DNA from: Lumbricus terrestris
Lineage: Eukaryota; Annelida; Clitellata; Crassiclitellata; Lumbricidae
Assembly: GCA_949752735.1 (NCBI GenBank)
Contig: OX457039.1
Location: 72,328,432 to 72,392,431 of the forward strand
Direction of reading: 5' to 3'
DNA length: 64,000 nt
Translations under genes and position numbers: made by a program
The notes under the pieces: generated by a model
Told to the model about the DNA's origin: nothing
What the model saw: the letters and a program-made list of their open reading frames with translations, nothing else
The model's database searches: none
Shown here: piece after piece, positions 9,620-24,600 of the stretch
Position numbering within the stretch: the stretch's first letter is position 1
How the letters are laid out: every line of letters starts with the position of its first letter

Positions 9620-12600
9620 ATGTCGATAAGTTTATTTAAGCCTGGTTTTCTCCATGTTTTGCTGAAGAGAACAACGTCTTTCAAGCGAGTCTTCTTAACA
9701 GAAAATTTTAAGGTGCGGGGTTTAGTTACTTTTGTTAATGCGAAAGCACTTGCATACATGCCAATGGGCGATAATAGGAGTACCAATAGTAACGTGTGCG
9801 CTGTTTTGCTTATTTTCAAGAATTGTCTAACATTTTCAGCCTGTATTACAAGGGCAGTGCTGTTTTAGCCATTCCCGTAATGAATAGGGGTCTGCGATTA
9901 ATTAGGCTGAATTTGCATTTTTGCGGAGTAATGAAAGCGTCGATCGTGAAGTCATGATAATATTATTATATTTCTTTTCTTAATAGTGAAAGCGACATCT
10001 AGGCTAATTAAAGATATCTGCAGCACAACTCGAAGCGTCAGTCGAGATTTATTGCCATGTAAATAGGGTGTTCGTCCTGGGTATGACGTTAAACTGCTTC
10101 CGGCTTTGGGCTAGCCTAAAATAACCCCTCTGCTCCAGGATCATGGAGTGAAGACGGATGACTGAGGTAGTCAACGCCAGGATGATCAGCCTGCCTGGAA
10201 CTGGTCTACTCGCGTTGGAGTGGCGACTCAACCGAGGAACACTTAGCCTACGAAAATGATGAGCAACAATTCAATTCGGATGCCACATCGCCCGTCGCGT
10301 GGATACGCGAGGCTATGGAGTTGGAGGAAGATCGCGCTCTCTGGAGGGAGTTTGTTGCCGCATCATGCAACGCCCCAGGAGGGCATGCTTCATGATGAAA
10401 TAGGATGGGATTGCCAAATTTAAGTGTTGGTCTAAAAAGACGAGAACGAACCAGAAAAGGTGCATCATTATCATTGTGATCATTGAGCAGGAAGAGGCAA
10501 TCAATGGGTATCTGTAATGCCATTATTCTAATACAAGACAATACACAATACAATTGCATTTTCATGTTGCCCCTCTTGCAAAGCTTAGAAATCCACACAT
10601 GATTGCATTTCATGGGACTGCAGCTGCAATCATGCACATGAAGGACCATCTCTCCTTCTCTACACAGCAATCACATTGGATGAGAATCAAACCATACTGT
10701 CTGCGCTACACTCTAACCTATCGACCGCCCAAGACGCAATCAATAAATGTCAATTGATCAATCAATAAGCTCTATTTGGTAATCTATTACTTTAGCATTC
10801 TAAATTATTTGCCCAGCGCAGCATAGTTATTTTTGGTCAATCTGACTTCTACATGAACTAAGGTCCTTTTCATCAATCCAGCTTTAATTTAGTCAAGAAT
10901 TTGTTTAATAAATCCAAATTATGTTTAAATAACAGTTATTTGTCATCAATCCAGCTCCAATTTAAACAGGAATCTTTTTATTGATCCCATTTCCATTTAA
11001 GTAAAAATTATTGTCATCAATCCAACTTAGTAAAACTTTGAAAATAAATTTGTTGAATCTGGAAAAATTGTGTTTTGTTGATTCACTATGCACCTGTGAA
11101 AGAAGAGGTGAAGATTGCTGAACTGTTTGGATGGACCAGTTTTGGAGACGACTAACAGTGATACTGGAAGGCTGTGGTATGACATCCATAACAGGCAAAT
11201 TGTACCCAAGCTGCTATTTTGCTAGAGCTTTGGGTCAAAGGAATGAATAGCCAGAGACAGAGACACAGTTGTTACATGCTCTTCTTTGCTTACATCTCGC
11301 ATGTCTTTGTTACTATGTCCAAATGATGTATGATTAACCAACGTCGTTTGAAATTGGTGGCACCTCGGTTGATCCGTATTCTATGTTTATGAGAAATCGT
11401 TCTTCTTTCTTCTTCTGTTTCTTTCACAGGGGACATAATGCCTTGAATTGATCCCGGTTGTTTTTTCTTATTTAGTTTTTCAGTTAATTGCTGGTTTCTG
11501 ATTTTGTTAACTTTGTGATTCGTTGACGTTGTAGATGTCATCTGAGTTGGTTGTTAATCATCTGTTGACGTTGTAGATGTCATCTGAGTTGGCTGTTAAT
11601 CGTCGTCTGTTGACGTTGTAGATGTCATCTGAGTTGGTTGTTAATCGTCGTCTGTTGACGTTGTAGATGTCATCTGAGTTGGTTGTTAATCGTCGTCTGT
11701 TGACGTTGTAGATGTCATCTGAGTTGGTTGTTAATCATCGTCTATTGACGTTGTAGATGTCATCTGAGTTGTTGTTAATCATCGTCTGTTGACGTTGTAG
11801 ATGTCATCTGAGTTGGTTGTTAATCATCTGTTGACGTTGTAGATGTCATCTGAGTTGGTTGTTAATCGTCGTCTGTTGACGTTGTAGATGTCATCTGAGT
11901 TGGTTGTTAATCATCTGTTGACGTTGTAGATGTCATCTGAGTTGGTTGTTAATCATCTGTTGACGTTGTAGATGTCATCTGAGTTGGTTGTTAATCGTCG
12001 TCTGTTGACGTTGTAGATGTCATCTGAGTTGGTTGTTAATCATCTGTTGACGTTGTAGATGTCATCTGAGTTGGTTGTTAATCGTCATCTGTTGACGTTG
12101 TAGATGTCATCTGAGTTGGTTGTTAATCATCGTCTGTTGACGTTGTAGATGTCATCTGAGTTGGTTGTTAATCGTCGTCTGTTGACGTTGTAGATGTCAT
12201 CTGAGTTGGTTGTTAATCATCATCTGTTGATGTTGTAGATGTCATCTGAGTTGGTTGTTAATCATCATCTGTTGATGTTGTAGATGTCATCTGAGTTGGT
12301 TGTTAATCATCATCTGTTGACGTTGTAGATGTCATCTGAGTTGGTTGTTAATCATCTGTTGACGTTGTAGATGTCATCTGAGTTGGTTGTTAATCGTCGT
12401 CTGTTGACGTTGTAGATGTCATCTGAGTTGGTTGTTAATCATCTGTTGACGTTGTAGATGTCATCTGAGTTGGTTGTTAATCATCTGTTGACGTTGTAGA
12501 TGTCATCTGAGTTGGTTGTTAATCATCGTCTGTTGACGTTGTAGATGTCATCTGAGTTGGTTGTTAATCATCATCTGTTGATGTTGTAGATGTCATCTGA

Positions 12601-15600
12601 GTTGGTTGTTAATCATCGTCTGTTGACGTTGTAGATGTCATCTGAGTTGGTTGTTAATCGTCGTCTGTTGACGTTGTAGATGTCATCTGAGTTGGTTGTT
12701 AATCATCTGTTGACGTTGTAGATGTCATCTGAGTTGGTTGTTAATCATCTGTTGACATTGTAGATGTCATCTGAGTTGGTTGTTAATTGTCGTCTGTTGA
12801 CATTGTAGATGTCATCTGAGTTGGTTGTTAATCGTCGTCTGTTGACGTTGTAGATGTCATCTGAGTTGGTTGTTAATCGTCGTCTGTTGACGTTGTAGAT
12901 GTCATCTGAGTTGGTTGTTAATTGTCGTCTGTTGACGTTGTAGATGTCATCTGAGTTGGTTGTTAATCGTCGTCTGTTGACGTTGTAGATGTCATCTGAG
13001 TTGGTTGTTAATTGTCGTCTGTTGACGTTGTAGATGTCATCTGAGTTGGTTGTTAATCGTCATCTGTTGACGTTGTAGATGTCATCTGAGTTGGTTGTTA
13101 ATCATCTGTTGACGTTGTAGATGTCATCTGAGTTGGTTGTTAATCATCTGTTGACGTTGTAGATGTCATCTGAGTTGGTTGTTAATCATCTGTTGACGTT
13201 GTAGATGTCATCTGAGTTGGTTGTTAATCGTCTGTTGACGTTGTAGATGTCATCTGAGTTGGTTGTTAATCGTCGTCTGTTGACGTTGTAGATGTCATCT
13301 GAGTTGGTTGTTAATTGTCGTCTGTTGACATTGTAGATGTCATCTGAGTTGGTTGTTAATCGTCGTCTGTTGACGTTGTAGATGTCATCTGAGTTGGTTG
13401 TTAATCGTCGTCTGTTGACGTTGTAGATGTCATCTGAGTTGGTTGTTAATTGTCGTCTGTTGACGTTGTAGATGTCATCTGAGTTGGTTGTTAATCGTCG
13501 TCTGTTGACGTTGTAGATGTCATCTGAGTTGGTTGTTAATCGTCGTCTGTTGACGTTGTAGATGTCATCTGAGTTGGTTGTTAATCGTCATCTGTTGACG
13601 TTGTAGATGTCATCTGAGTTGGTTGTTAATCGTCATCTGTTGACGTTGTAGATGTCATCTGAGTTGGTTGTTAATCGTCGTTCGTTGACGTTGTAGATGT
13701 CATCTGAGTTGGTTGTTAATTGTCGTCTGTTGACATTGTAGATGTCATCTGAGTTGGTTGTTAATCGTCATCTGTTGACGTTGTAGATGTCATCTGAGTT
13801 GGTTGTTAATCATCGTCTGTTGACGTTGTAGATGTCATCTGAGTTGGTTGTTAATTGTCGTCTGTTGACATTGTAGATGTCATCTGAGTTGGTTGTTAAT
13901 TGTCGTCTGTTGACGTTGTAGATGTCATCTGAGTTGGTTGTTTATTGTCGTCTGTTGACGTTGTAGATGTCATCTGAGTTGGTTGTTAATCGTCGTCTGT
14001 TGACGTTGTAGATGTCATCTGAGTTGGTTGTTAATCGTCGTCTGTTGACGTTGTAGATGTCATCTGAGTTGGTTGTTAATCGTCATCTGTTGACGTTGTA
14101 GATGTCATCTGAGTTGGTTGTTAATCGTCGTCTGTTGACGTTGTAGATGTCATCTGAGTTGGTTGTTAATCGTCGTCTGTTGACGTTGTAGATGTCATCT
14201 GAGTTGGTTGTTAATCGTCATCTGTTGATGTTGTAGATGTCATCTGAGTTGGTTGTTAATCATCGTCTGTTCATTGATCCGTTGTGTGAAGAGAAACTGA
14301 AGAACGGCACAAAACACAAACATCATCCAGGAATCCAGGTGCTCAAGAAAGTTAAATTACCGACGAGACTGGAAGATGCGACAAGTCTTCTCATTGAAAG
14401 TTAGCCATTGCTTTTACTTATATTATCTAAGATTTATGGATATGCTCAGCAAAATGTTTTCAATATCTGTCCGATTGAAATATCTCAAGTTATTATAATT
14501 TAAATCAGCTTTGTTGATTGATAAAGAATAGCTGAAAAGTGCACAGAATTGCCATCACGGAGGGTGGAGTTGGTGCCTCCTCACTGAATTGCCATCACTG
14601 AGGGTGGGGGGACTATGCACCCTGACCGAATTGTCATCACTGAGGGTGGGGGACATTGGCTCCTCACTGAATTGCCATCAGGGTCATTCCGCCTCAATTC
14701 AGCAAATGACTCCAGCTTGATCATCTCGGATTTCACTGAAAATTTTACAGAATGTTTATTATGGTATTAGATGAAACTATGCCAAATTTCAGCTCAATAT
14801 CTTTAAAAGTAGTTTTAAGTAGTTTGGCTGCAGAGTATGATCATCAGACATTCGCAAGTTTTTTTTTACCATTTCAGTCAGGTCATGATATCAGAGTTTT
14901 CAATGCTGATCATTCATCTCTTCAGCATGTCATCTAAACAACAAAGACTAAATATCCTGAAAATTTCATTAAGTTATCTGTGATATTTATGAAGTTGTGA
15001 GCTTCTGAACGTTGTTATAAATTCAGACGCGAGTTCCAAAACGTCAAAAACGAGGGCACCCCAGACATCTTGAAAATTTAATATCTTTAAAACTACTTAA
15101 GATTTTATTGAGCTGAAATTTGGCATAGTTTCATCTAGTACCATAATAAACATTCTGTGAAGTTTTCATTGAAATTCGAGATGGTCGAGCGGGAATTTTT
15201 GGAAATATTTGTTGATTTGAGATGGAATGACTCATCACGGAGGGTCTGTTTGTTTTTAAGAATATCCAATCAAGGATTTGACGCAGAAGTCTGAGCAGAT
15301 GGTCCGCTATCTGTGGAGTCGACATTTACCGGTTGAAAATGATGTTGTCCTTGAAAAAGCAAAGCAGTTGGAGGCGAAATTTCTTGCAGAAGGTAACGCG
15401 TTATACATGTTGTCACCTGTTGTCCTAACTTCTCTTTCTGTTGCCTTACTAGATGTTAATTCTGTTGTCTGTCTTTTTGCAACTGAATTAAGCAATCTCA
15501 TGTTGACTCTGATGTTTTAATCAGGTGGATTGCATGAATTTTATCTTCTACTCCATGGTTAAAAAAAGTAAGCCAAGCTGTTCTTCATATATCTCCAACG

Positions 15601-18600
15601 CCTGATTATTAATCATTCTAAGTTTTTCCCAATATTTAGAGAATTGAACCAAGAATATGATTTGGATAGAAAGATATGAATCTTTCAACTTCATCTACCG
15701 AAATTTCAGTTTACCAGCAATTTTATTTTGGGTTCTGAAACAAAGTACTTCAAACATGAAAAAAAGTCTTTAATATTTTTGTGAAGAAACTTTAAGTAGT
15801 TATTGTTTGATTATTTACATGAAGAAGATGTTATAGATGACAGGATTTAAATCTGGACTGTTCGGAGGCCATAATGTGGGAGAAATGAAATATGGTTTCT
15901 CTCTTGTTAGCATTTCGATGGTTTATCTGGGTCTGTGGGCTGGCGCTGTTCGGTTGAAAAAGAAAACAGCCTTCTGAGGCTATAGATTTCTGATGACAAG
16001 TAGAAGATGTTGTGACAGCAGAACGTTGCAAAAATATACTCCATTAATTTTTACTCCAATATCACTGAAGACCAAAATTGGGAACTATCAAACATCGAAA
16101 ACAAAGCGAACACCATAATAGACTTGCTGGAAACTGAAATTTCGGGAGATGAAGATGAAATATTCATATCTTTCTATCCGTTCAAATTACTGAAATGGTA
16201 TTTTGAAATCCTATTCTTGGTTCAATTCTCTATATATTCGGAAAATTTTAGAATGATTAATCATCAGGCATTAGAGATATAGGAAAAACAGTTTGGCTTA
16301 CATTTTATTGAACCACAGTGTATAAAGTTTTTAGGCATCAATTATAGCAATGTGTTCTTGTTTGCTAGAGATGTGATTCAATAGCTAATTGTTTGTTTGT
16401 ATGTGCACTTGTTATAGCGCCCATTCAAGCTCTCTCTACTCAGAGGCGCTCCCGAATGCAGAGCGGACACTGCATCGGAGTTTCATGCAGAAGCACTGAG
16501 CAATTGTTTGTTTGTTTGTTTGTATGTGCACTTGTTATAGCGCCCCTTCAAGCTCTCTCTTCTCAGAGGCGCTCCCGAATGCAGAGCGGACACTGCATCG
16601 GAGTTTCAAGGCGAAGCGCTGAGCAATTGTGAGTGAAGGACTTGCCCAAGGTCCTTACGCGGCGAGGTGGATTCGAACCTCGAACCTTCCGGCTTCAAGG
16701 CAACGACGCCACCACTACAGCACTGCGCCCCTGATGGGAGAATATAAGGCTATTTATGACAAATGCAAATATTGCTATTTATAATGTGGACAAATAAATC
16801 TACTTGTGATGAGATGAAATAAAACTATTTAGGATAGGGGCAAATAGAGATATTTGTGATTCGGGTGAATAATTGTATTTGTGATTGGATGAATTGAAGC
16901 TATTTATTTTCGAGGCAAATTGATCTATTCATTATATGACAAAATTAGGTTGTTTGTCATCCTAGGGCAAATAAGGCTTTGACAGTCTTTTGCTTTGCAG
17001 AGGGAGTTGATGTGATGGCTTTGTCTTTGGAAGATCAAGAGAATTTGGAAAACAAACTCAAATCCAAAGTTTTGTCTGCTTTAAGGAAACTTGTTTATCA
17101 CTGGGAGCCAATCAAGTAACTCAATCAGATTATTCTTTAAAAGCTTGAAAATAATTGTTTTCTTCTGATTGAATCTAATAAAATGAAATTGTTTAGGTTT
17201 ACACAAAACTTAAGTCCCTTCGTTGTTGTTGTTGTCGTTGTTGACTTGTTTGTTTCAATTTGGAAACAGAGCTGCAGTCTTCTGATTTTGCCTAAAATAC
17301 AATCGTTTTCTTGTTTTCCTTAGATTTCACAGAAGAAAAGGCTGTCACAAGAGATTTAAGTTTCAAATGAAATGATGGATCTGTTAGGTTGTATGTATTG
17401 AACTGGTAATACCTTGATTCCATACCATTCGAAGTGGTGCTTGGGACATAAAGTTGCCCGTCTTTCATATTTATTCATGTTTTTAACAGAGTTTTTCCTG
17501 TATGTTTGACATTAGTAAATTATTATTAAGCGCATTCTGTCAAACAAGATGGGTTTTCGAGAGGGTGTGGCCATGATTTTTTAGGAGGCTGTGCGGGGAT
17601 TTCTGTGTAAATCCGGTGATGCATGATAAGTGCCAGGCTGATGTTAAAAAAAAATCTTGGTTTTTTGTAGATATGATGCATACAGAAGTTTCCTTTACTT
17701 GGTTGGCCGACTGGCTTACGATTACAGCGCTGTTCTCAGAATCTTTTCAGAGGTACAGCAGCTTTCTTCTTCAAACAGATTCATCTTGTCAGCTTATCAT
17801 TACTATTATAGAAATCCATCGATTGATTTGATGATTGCTGGTGAAACCAGTTGACTCCTCATCAGTCAGTCTTAAGCAGCGGCGCCGCCAGGATTTTTTT
17901 CTGTATGCACTTTTTTCTGTACGCACAACTTCTGTACGCACTTTTTTTCTGTATGCACTTTTTTTCTGTACGCACAACTTGCACAAAATAAGAATACGCG
18001 AAATGAAGTTATGAACTGTTATGACGATCTTTAATGGGGATGCAGTGAGTGAGAAGTGTACGTGGTCCAAGTTACTAAAATAGATTCAATAGAATTTCAT
18101 CGCTTATAATATTTCACGCTTTAATTTACAATTTGTTATTTTCCGCGCTGTGCGCACTTGCGTAAGTGCGTACGCCTAACGGCGCCCCTGGTCTTAAGTA
18201 AATGTTGTTCATTTTGGAGGAGGTTCTAAAAGACGATTTGAGGTCAGACAGAATTACGCTTTTAATTATATTTATCTCTTGTTTTGTTAGACTGAAAACG
18301 TTTCATACATTTCTTTATAGATTTCAACAAGAACTGATTTTCAGCCAGAGACAGTTTTCCATTTTGGGTCAGGTGTCGGTTCAACCATCTGGTAAATGGT
18401 TTACATCAGCATTATTTATTCAGTTTATTTATTCAGTGATTTTTAGATTGAAGAGAACTGTTGTACAGAAAGGGAACATTGTGAATTGGTTATTTTTTCT
18501 CTGCATTGTTTTATCTTTGTGTGTTTTATGAGTCATTTGCTGTTGAATAATAATACTTGGTTGAATCTCATTTCTTGCATTGATCAGTGACACATCATTT

Positions 18601-21600
18601 CTGACTGTCTTCTCCAATGCAATTCTTTTGACCGATTTCACTCAGACTCTCAATCCATCAGTTCTTGGATTAGAAGCTTACGAACCTTTTTATGTAAGCA
18701 GAATCCATAAAGTTCTGATCTATATGTTCACCATGTATTTTTGTGACCTTCAAGATAAATAGTGAATTATTTTAGGGTGAATGGAGAATCTGCCTCTTGT
18801 AATTTTTCCACTAAGTTTCGTTGTAAGGATAATCAATATCTTGTATTTGTGTTTAATCTTGGAGTTTATTAGAAGCAATGTTGTAATTTATTGTTTATTT
18901 GAAGTTATTATGTAATTGTTTGTTTATTAGAAGCAATGTTGCAATTTTTTGTTTATTTGAAGTTATTATGTAATTGTTTGTTTATTAGAAGCAATGTTGT
19001 AGTTTATTGTTTATTTGAAGTTATTATGTAATTTTTTTGGTTTGAAGTAATGTTGTAATTCATTGATTGATTTATTCATTAAAATTTTTTTATTGCACCC
19101 TTTAGGAAAGCTACTCAGAGGTGCTCCCAGCCACCCACGGCAATATAAATTAGATTTCAGCAACTTGTGAAATGTATTCACATTTATTTCTAGAGACTAG
19201 GCACATCTCCAACAGAAGTCCATATTCCAAGTGGATGGGCCAAAAATCAAGAATGCATGACACTGCATAGTTGAGATGCTAGCGCTGGGAACAAGAAGTC
19301 TGCAATTAGCAGAAGAGAACTAAGGACTCGACGGCCGACTGTGTCTGCAACCGGACAACCAGCTCACATAGGTAGGCAGGAGCACTACTGAGAAGGCATT
19401 GCCAGACCAGTGCAGCAATCCTATTCGAGATATATTGCATGATTGGAAGCCAGTGCAGCATATAACGCATGTGGGCTGAGACAGATGGATTATTTTTGGA
19501 TGCACCCAATAAGACGGGCAGCAGAGCGTAAGGGGCGAACCTACCACGATCTGCAGGTTACTAAGGCATGGCTATTAATTAGGCTGGTGGGTGTCTGCAG
19601 CATTGTAGGGCAAGGAGTGAGAAATAACCCACATCACATTGGGCAAAGTAGATAATAGCAGAGCTCTACAGGTGAGTTGATCTATGTGTAAGGAAAAAGT
19701 AAGCTTTTTGGTCCAAAATGATCCCAAACCTCGGACAAAATCGAGGAAAGAATATAAGGAAGAATGGGAAGCAGACCTCAGTGGCCAAATACCTGTCAAT
19801 GTTCGCCAGCCGTCTACCAACACCCAGCCAGATTAATTGAGTAACTCATTATTTTTTTTATTAGAAGTAATGTTGTTATTCATTGTGTTTTATTAGAACT
19901 AATGTTGTTATTCATTGTGTTTATTAGAAGTAATGTTGTTATTCATTGTGTTTTATTAGAAGTAATGTTTTGTTATTCATTGTGTTTTGTTAGAAGTAAT
20001 GTTGTTATTCAATCAGTTTTATTAGAAGTAATGTTGTTATTCATTCAATGTATGAGGGTGCAAGGACAACGGTGAGGAGCGGCCTAGGAAACTCAGGTTC
20101 TTTCGAGATTCGGGTGGGGGTGCATCAAGGATCATGCCTAGTCCATTGCTATTCATTATAGTAATGGATGCAGTGTCAGAGCATGTAAGAAAAGAGGTGC
20201 CATGGGACATGCTTTATGCGGACGATCTTATTGTGGCAGATGAATCAGAAGAGAAGATGCAGACACGGTTTACGGACTGGCAGACGGCATTGGAAAGCAA
20301 AGGTCTGAAAGTGAACATCGCCAAGACCGAAACTATAGTCTGCTCAAAAACAGTTGAGACAATTAGGATTGTGGACACCACAGGAAATGAACTGAAACAG
20401 ACGGAAACTTTTAAATATCTTGGTTCAACAATGAGTGCCCAAGGTGGCTGTGAGGTCGACATCAGAAACAGGATTAGGTTGGCTTGGCAGAAGTGGAGGG
20501 AGTTGACTGCAGTTTTATGTGATACCAAAATGCCAATACAACTTAAAGGAAAGGTATATAAAACAATGGTCAGACCTGTGATGATCTATGGGGCAGAGGC
20601 TTGGACAATGACGAGAAAGGGAGAGGGATTACTGGAGAGGACAGAGATGAGAATGCTGCGTTGGATGCTGGGAGTTTCACTCAGGGATAGAAACAGGAAC
20701 GAGGACATCCGAAAGAAACTTGGAGTGGCGTGTGTCTCTCTGTTTTAATGATGTTGTTATTCATTCAGTTTTATTAGAAGTAATGTTGTTATTCATTATG
20801 TTTTATTAGAAGTAATGTTGTTATTCATTGTGTTTTAATGATGTTATTCATTCAGTTTTATTAGAAGTAATGTTGTTATTCATTCAGTTTCTGTGACAGA
20901 AATGACTCGACCTGTGTAGAACTGGAGCATTGAGACAATTTTTCATGAAAAAAAATTCTGGGAATTTAAGGAGATTTTGAGATGTTGTGGTTGAACTTGT
21001 AGGGCAGCTAACAGTATTTGGCCGATTGGCATTCGAGAAAACCTTTGCTATGACATATCAGACGACATGAATACATTGGCCAGACTGCTTCTACAAGGTA
21101 TCATAATAATATCTTCATTGTTATCCTGATCCTTTCTTCACGATCTTCTTGGGTATCATAATCCTTTATTTATTATCTTCATGGTCTTGTACGCCTGAGT
21201 ATCTGTATGATTACTCTATCAAGATCTGCATTCCTCCATTTCCAGGTTGTGACTCGGATCGCTCGACTAAAGCGATCTTCACATGCGGCGGATGAGAACC
21301 CGCTTTGGTGACCGCACTTTCTCAGTGGCCGGTCCCAAGTGCTGGAACAGTATTCCTCCCATCCTGCGAGCAACTGACTCAATTGACTCCTTCAGAACAG
21401 CACTCAAGACTTCTTTATTTTGTAATATCTGGCTGTTAGTATTTTGAAAGCGCTCTTTTAGAAATCATCATTATTATCATTATTATTATATTATTTGTTA
21501 TCTTCATGGGTATTGTAAGTGTTTTTATGATATCTTCATTGGCATCCTCCTCATGGTATCTTCATTGTCTTTTTGTATATTCTAATGTCTTTTCATGGGA

Positions 21601-24600
21601 TCCTGTTTCTATCTTCATGATAATCATTTGCTATCATGATGGTATCCGCTCGATTAAATTCAAGAAGATTCCATGTTAAATACACTGGGCCAGGTGTATG
21701 GAACTCGATTCCTAATCATATTCAGCAAGCATCCAGTTTACAAAGGGCTAAAACACTGCTACGCGACTTCTTGATTAATGACTGCGAAGATATTTAACCT
21801 TGTAGGCACTGATTTCTTTATTTTTTGTTTTGTGTTTTTTAGTTAAGTTTACTACATTAATTGTCATCTCATGCTGTTTTTCAGCCTACTGTTTAATTCA
21901 TGATGTCAACCGCCTAGCCATAAGTTAAAATTGCACATCCTGCTACCAGGTGTCGCTGGTAGTGGGATATTCATCCCTTAGGGCCTTCCTCGTTGCTATC
22001 CGATTATGTGAAGCATGTTATACTATGTCTATTGTTTATGGTTGATGGTTGAAATAAATGAATTGAATTATATCTCCTATTTGTCTTTTTATGACTTGTC
22101 GTTGGATTATGGATTATGATGTTCCGCTTTCTTTCACTGGTATCTGGACATTCGTAAAGAACTGTTGGAAAATCTCTCCATGGAGCTGGATGACTTTGCT
22201 GCTTTTTGAAAGTCTGTTGATGCAGACTGTTCTGTTTGTCAGGGAATATGTTGTGAGCATCAGTTGACGTTTCGTGCTGGAAGGAGAGATGAATCTGTGA
22301 ATTGTTTTTTAAAATTTATATATATTTTTGTTTGAAGGAGGAAAGGAAGAAGACGAGATGTCCATTCCTGGCGTTTACTTCAGACAATACTTTCCAGCTT
22401 CACAGACGGTAAGATGAGACGCTGTGCACTTCACTTCCATTGTAGCAGTGAAAGTGGAAAAGAAATGGAGAGCATTTCAGCTCATTCATACAATGCGTGA
22501 GACAGTGATTGTCTGTGGGTGGCAGTCGTGTAACTTCAGGAATATTTAGACCGGTTCTGTTGATGGTACTAGACGATTTAGTTGGGTTTACAATTAATTA
22601 TTTCTTATGGTATGATTTGTCCTGTTGCTGGAGTTGGCTAGGAGCGGTTTTGTGGTGGAAGAATTTCTCAGCTGAATCAGAAGCTCTGACCTCAGTGACC
22701 TTTGATGATTCATCTGAGCAGATTGTGTCGTAGGAGGGGACACACTCCACTGAATCCTGATCCTTGATGCAGACGTTCTCTGTCTGCAGATTCAGCTGTC
22801 TTCTGTCTTCCTGTAAATGATGCTTAGCAGGTTGACTGCTGTTGCCATGAGTGTGTGATGGAAGGGCTTAGGTTTGTCTCACAAGAGATTCCTGTTTGGT
22901 TAGCTCAGCCAATGCGAATTCAATGACCGTTTCACTGGTCTGAGCTTTTGCTGCTTTTAGCGATTTGTCTCCTAAAGAAACAGCATTTTAATTTACAAAG
23001 TTAATTATGTATAATTGTTTTTATTGAAGACAAAGTATGACTTGGTTGTGAGTGCATTTTCACTGAACGAATTACCAAACAAAGAAGAAAGAAGGAAAAC
23101 AATTGAGTCCCTCTGGACAAAGACTCGGCAGTTTCTGGTCAGTTGGAACAATCGTATACAAGTATTGAATATATATATATATATATACATTTATTATATA
23201 CATTTATATAGCGCCTCTATAAGATTGACTCTTCAGAAGCACTCTCAGCACAAAAAACTCAGGGGAAAGAAATGCGTTTAAAGAGTGAAAGACAGATAAG
23301 GAAAAACGATTCATTAGTTTAGCCCTATAGTACGGCTGGGGGGGTCATTCCGCATGTAGGGACCAACCACAGCAAACACTCGATGTTGGGCAAGAGCAGA
23401 CGTGCTAGTCGTGTGAACAAAAAGATCGAGACGATCTGCAGAACGCATTGAGTGAGATGAAGATGCAGATAAGGGTTTTGCATGTATAGTCTTGGAGGTA
23501 TTTAAGGGCATCATTTCCCAGCTGTGCTTTGGAGACCAGACAGAGGATCTTGTATTGTAGTGAATGCGTGAAGTGATAGGTAGCCATTGTGATACTTCAA
23601 GCATATAATTTTATGGGCTAGGTAGAAATATGCACTTAGTGAGGGAGTCGAGCTGTGAGCCTAGCCAAAGCATTTAAGACTGATTGAAGGGGAGAAAGAC
23701 GTTGTTTTGGGAGACCCATGAGAAGTGAGTTGCAGTAGTCTAGGCGGGAACAGATAAACGCATGAACTATGGTAGTGAAGACAGAAGGAGATTAATCTCT
23801 GATCGTCTGATGGCTCTGAGCCGCCTCAGTTGAAAAAAGCAAGAGTGGGTCAAGTTAGATATGTGCTCCTTAAACGTGAGGGAAGAGTCAAGTGTTATTC
23901 GGATACTCGAAGCAAATGTATAGGCATGGAATATCTCAACAGTAATTTAGAGTCAAGTTTATCGTAGTTAGCTGTTGCCTAGTCCCAGGCCAGATCAATT
24001 GAGTCTTTTTAGCGTTTAAACAAAGTCAATTGGTCGACATCCAATAGTCTAGAGCAGAAACAAGACATTCAATAGAATGAATTAAGGAGAATTGGTCAGA
24101 TGGTGGACCATGAACAAAAGCCTGGGCATCATCTGCTACCAGACAGCGTCAAGCCTTCTCGGTTGTTGGCCCGTCCACATGGAATGGGCTCCCGCTTGCA
24201 CTACGCTTACTACCTTGGAATAATTTGCCTGCTTTCTACAAGTTGCTCAAGACCTATCTTTTTAGCTGTGGCTGGACTGGGAGCGCCTCTGAGTAGGCTT
24301 CTTGAAGGGGCGCTATATAAGTTTTCGGAATGAATGAATCTGCATAAAGAGGGACATTTGCCCTGTGGTTAGTGAATAAGAGTGGTATGTCAGCAATAAG
24401 GAGAATGCAAAGGGTGGGACCAAGCACCGAACCATAGGGAACACCAAACTTGGCCCCAGCTCACTCTGTCCTGGATTCTCCATCAAAGGCAACCATCTGC
24501 GAGCGGTCAGTGAGGTATGATTTAAACCAAAGAAGAGGAAACCAGACAGGTGACAGGATGACTGCAATCGTTGAAGTCCACTATGTAAATGGTCCACAAT

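Noticed and set aside
11520..14270. CRISPR-like direct repeats
   Set aside because: Units follow each other without unique spacers, the genome is eukaryotic, and the same holds for the 26391-27720 array.
18586..18765. Open frame in METTL17 intron 6 considered as the exon after the FGSGVGS motif
   Set aside because: It lacks similarity to the family, and the true continuation (AANSIWPIGIRENLCYD) was found at 21003-21097 with matching phase.
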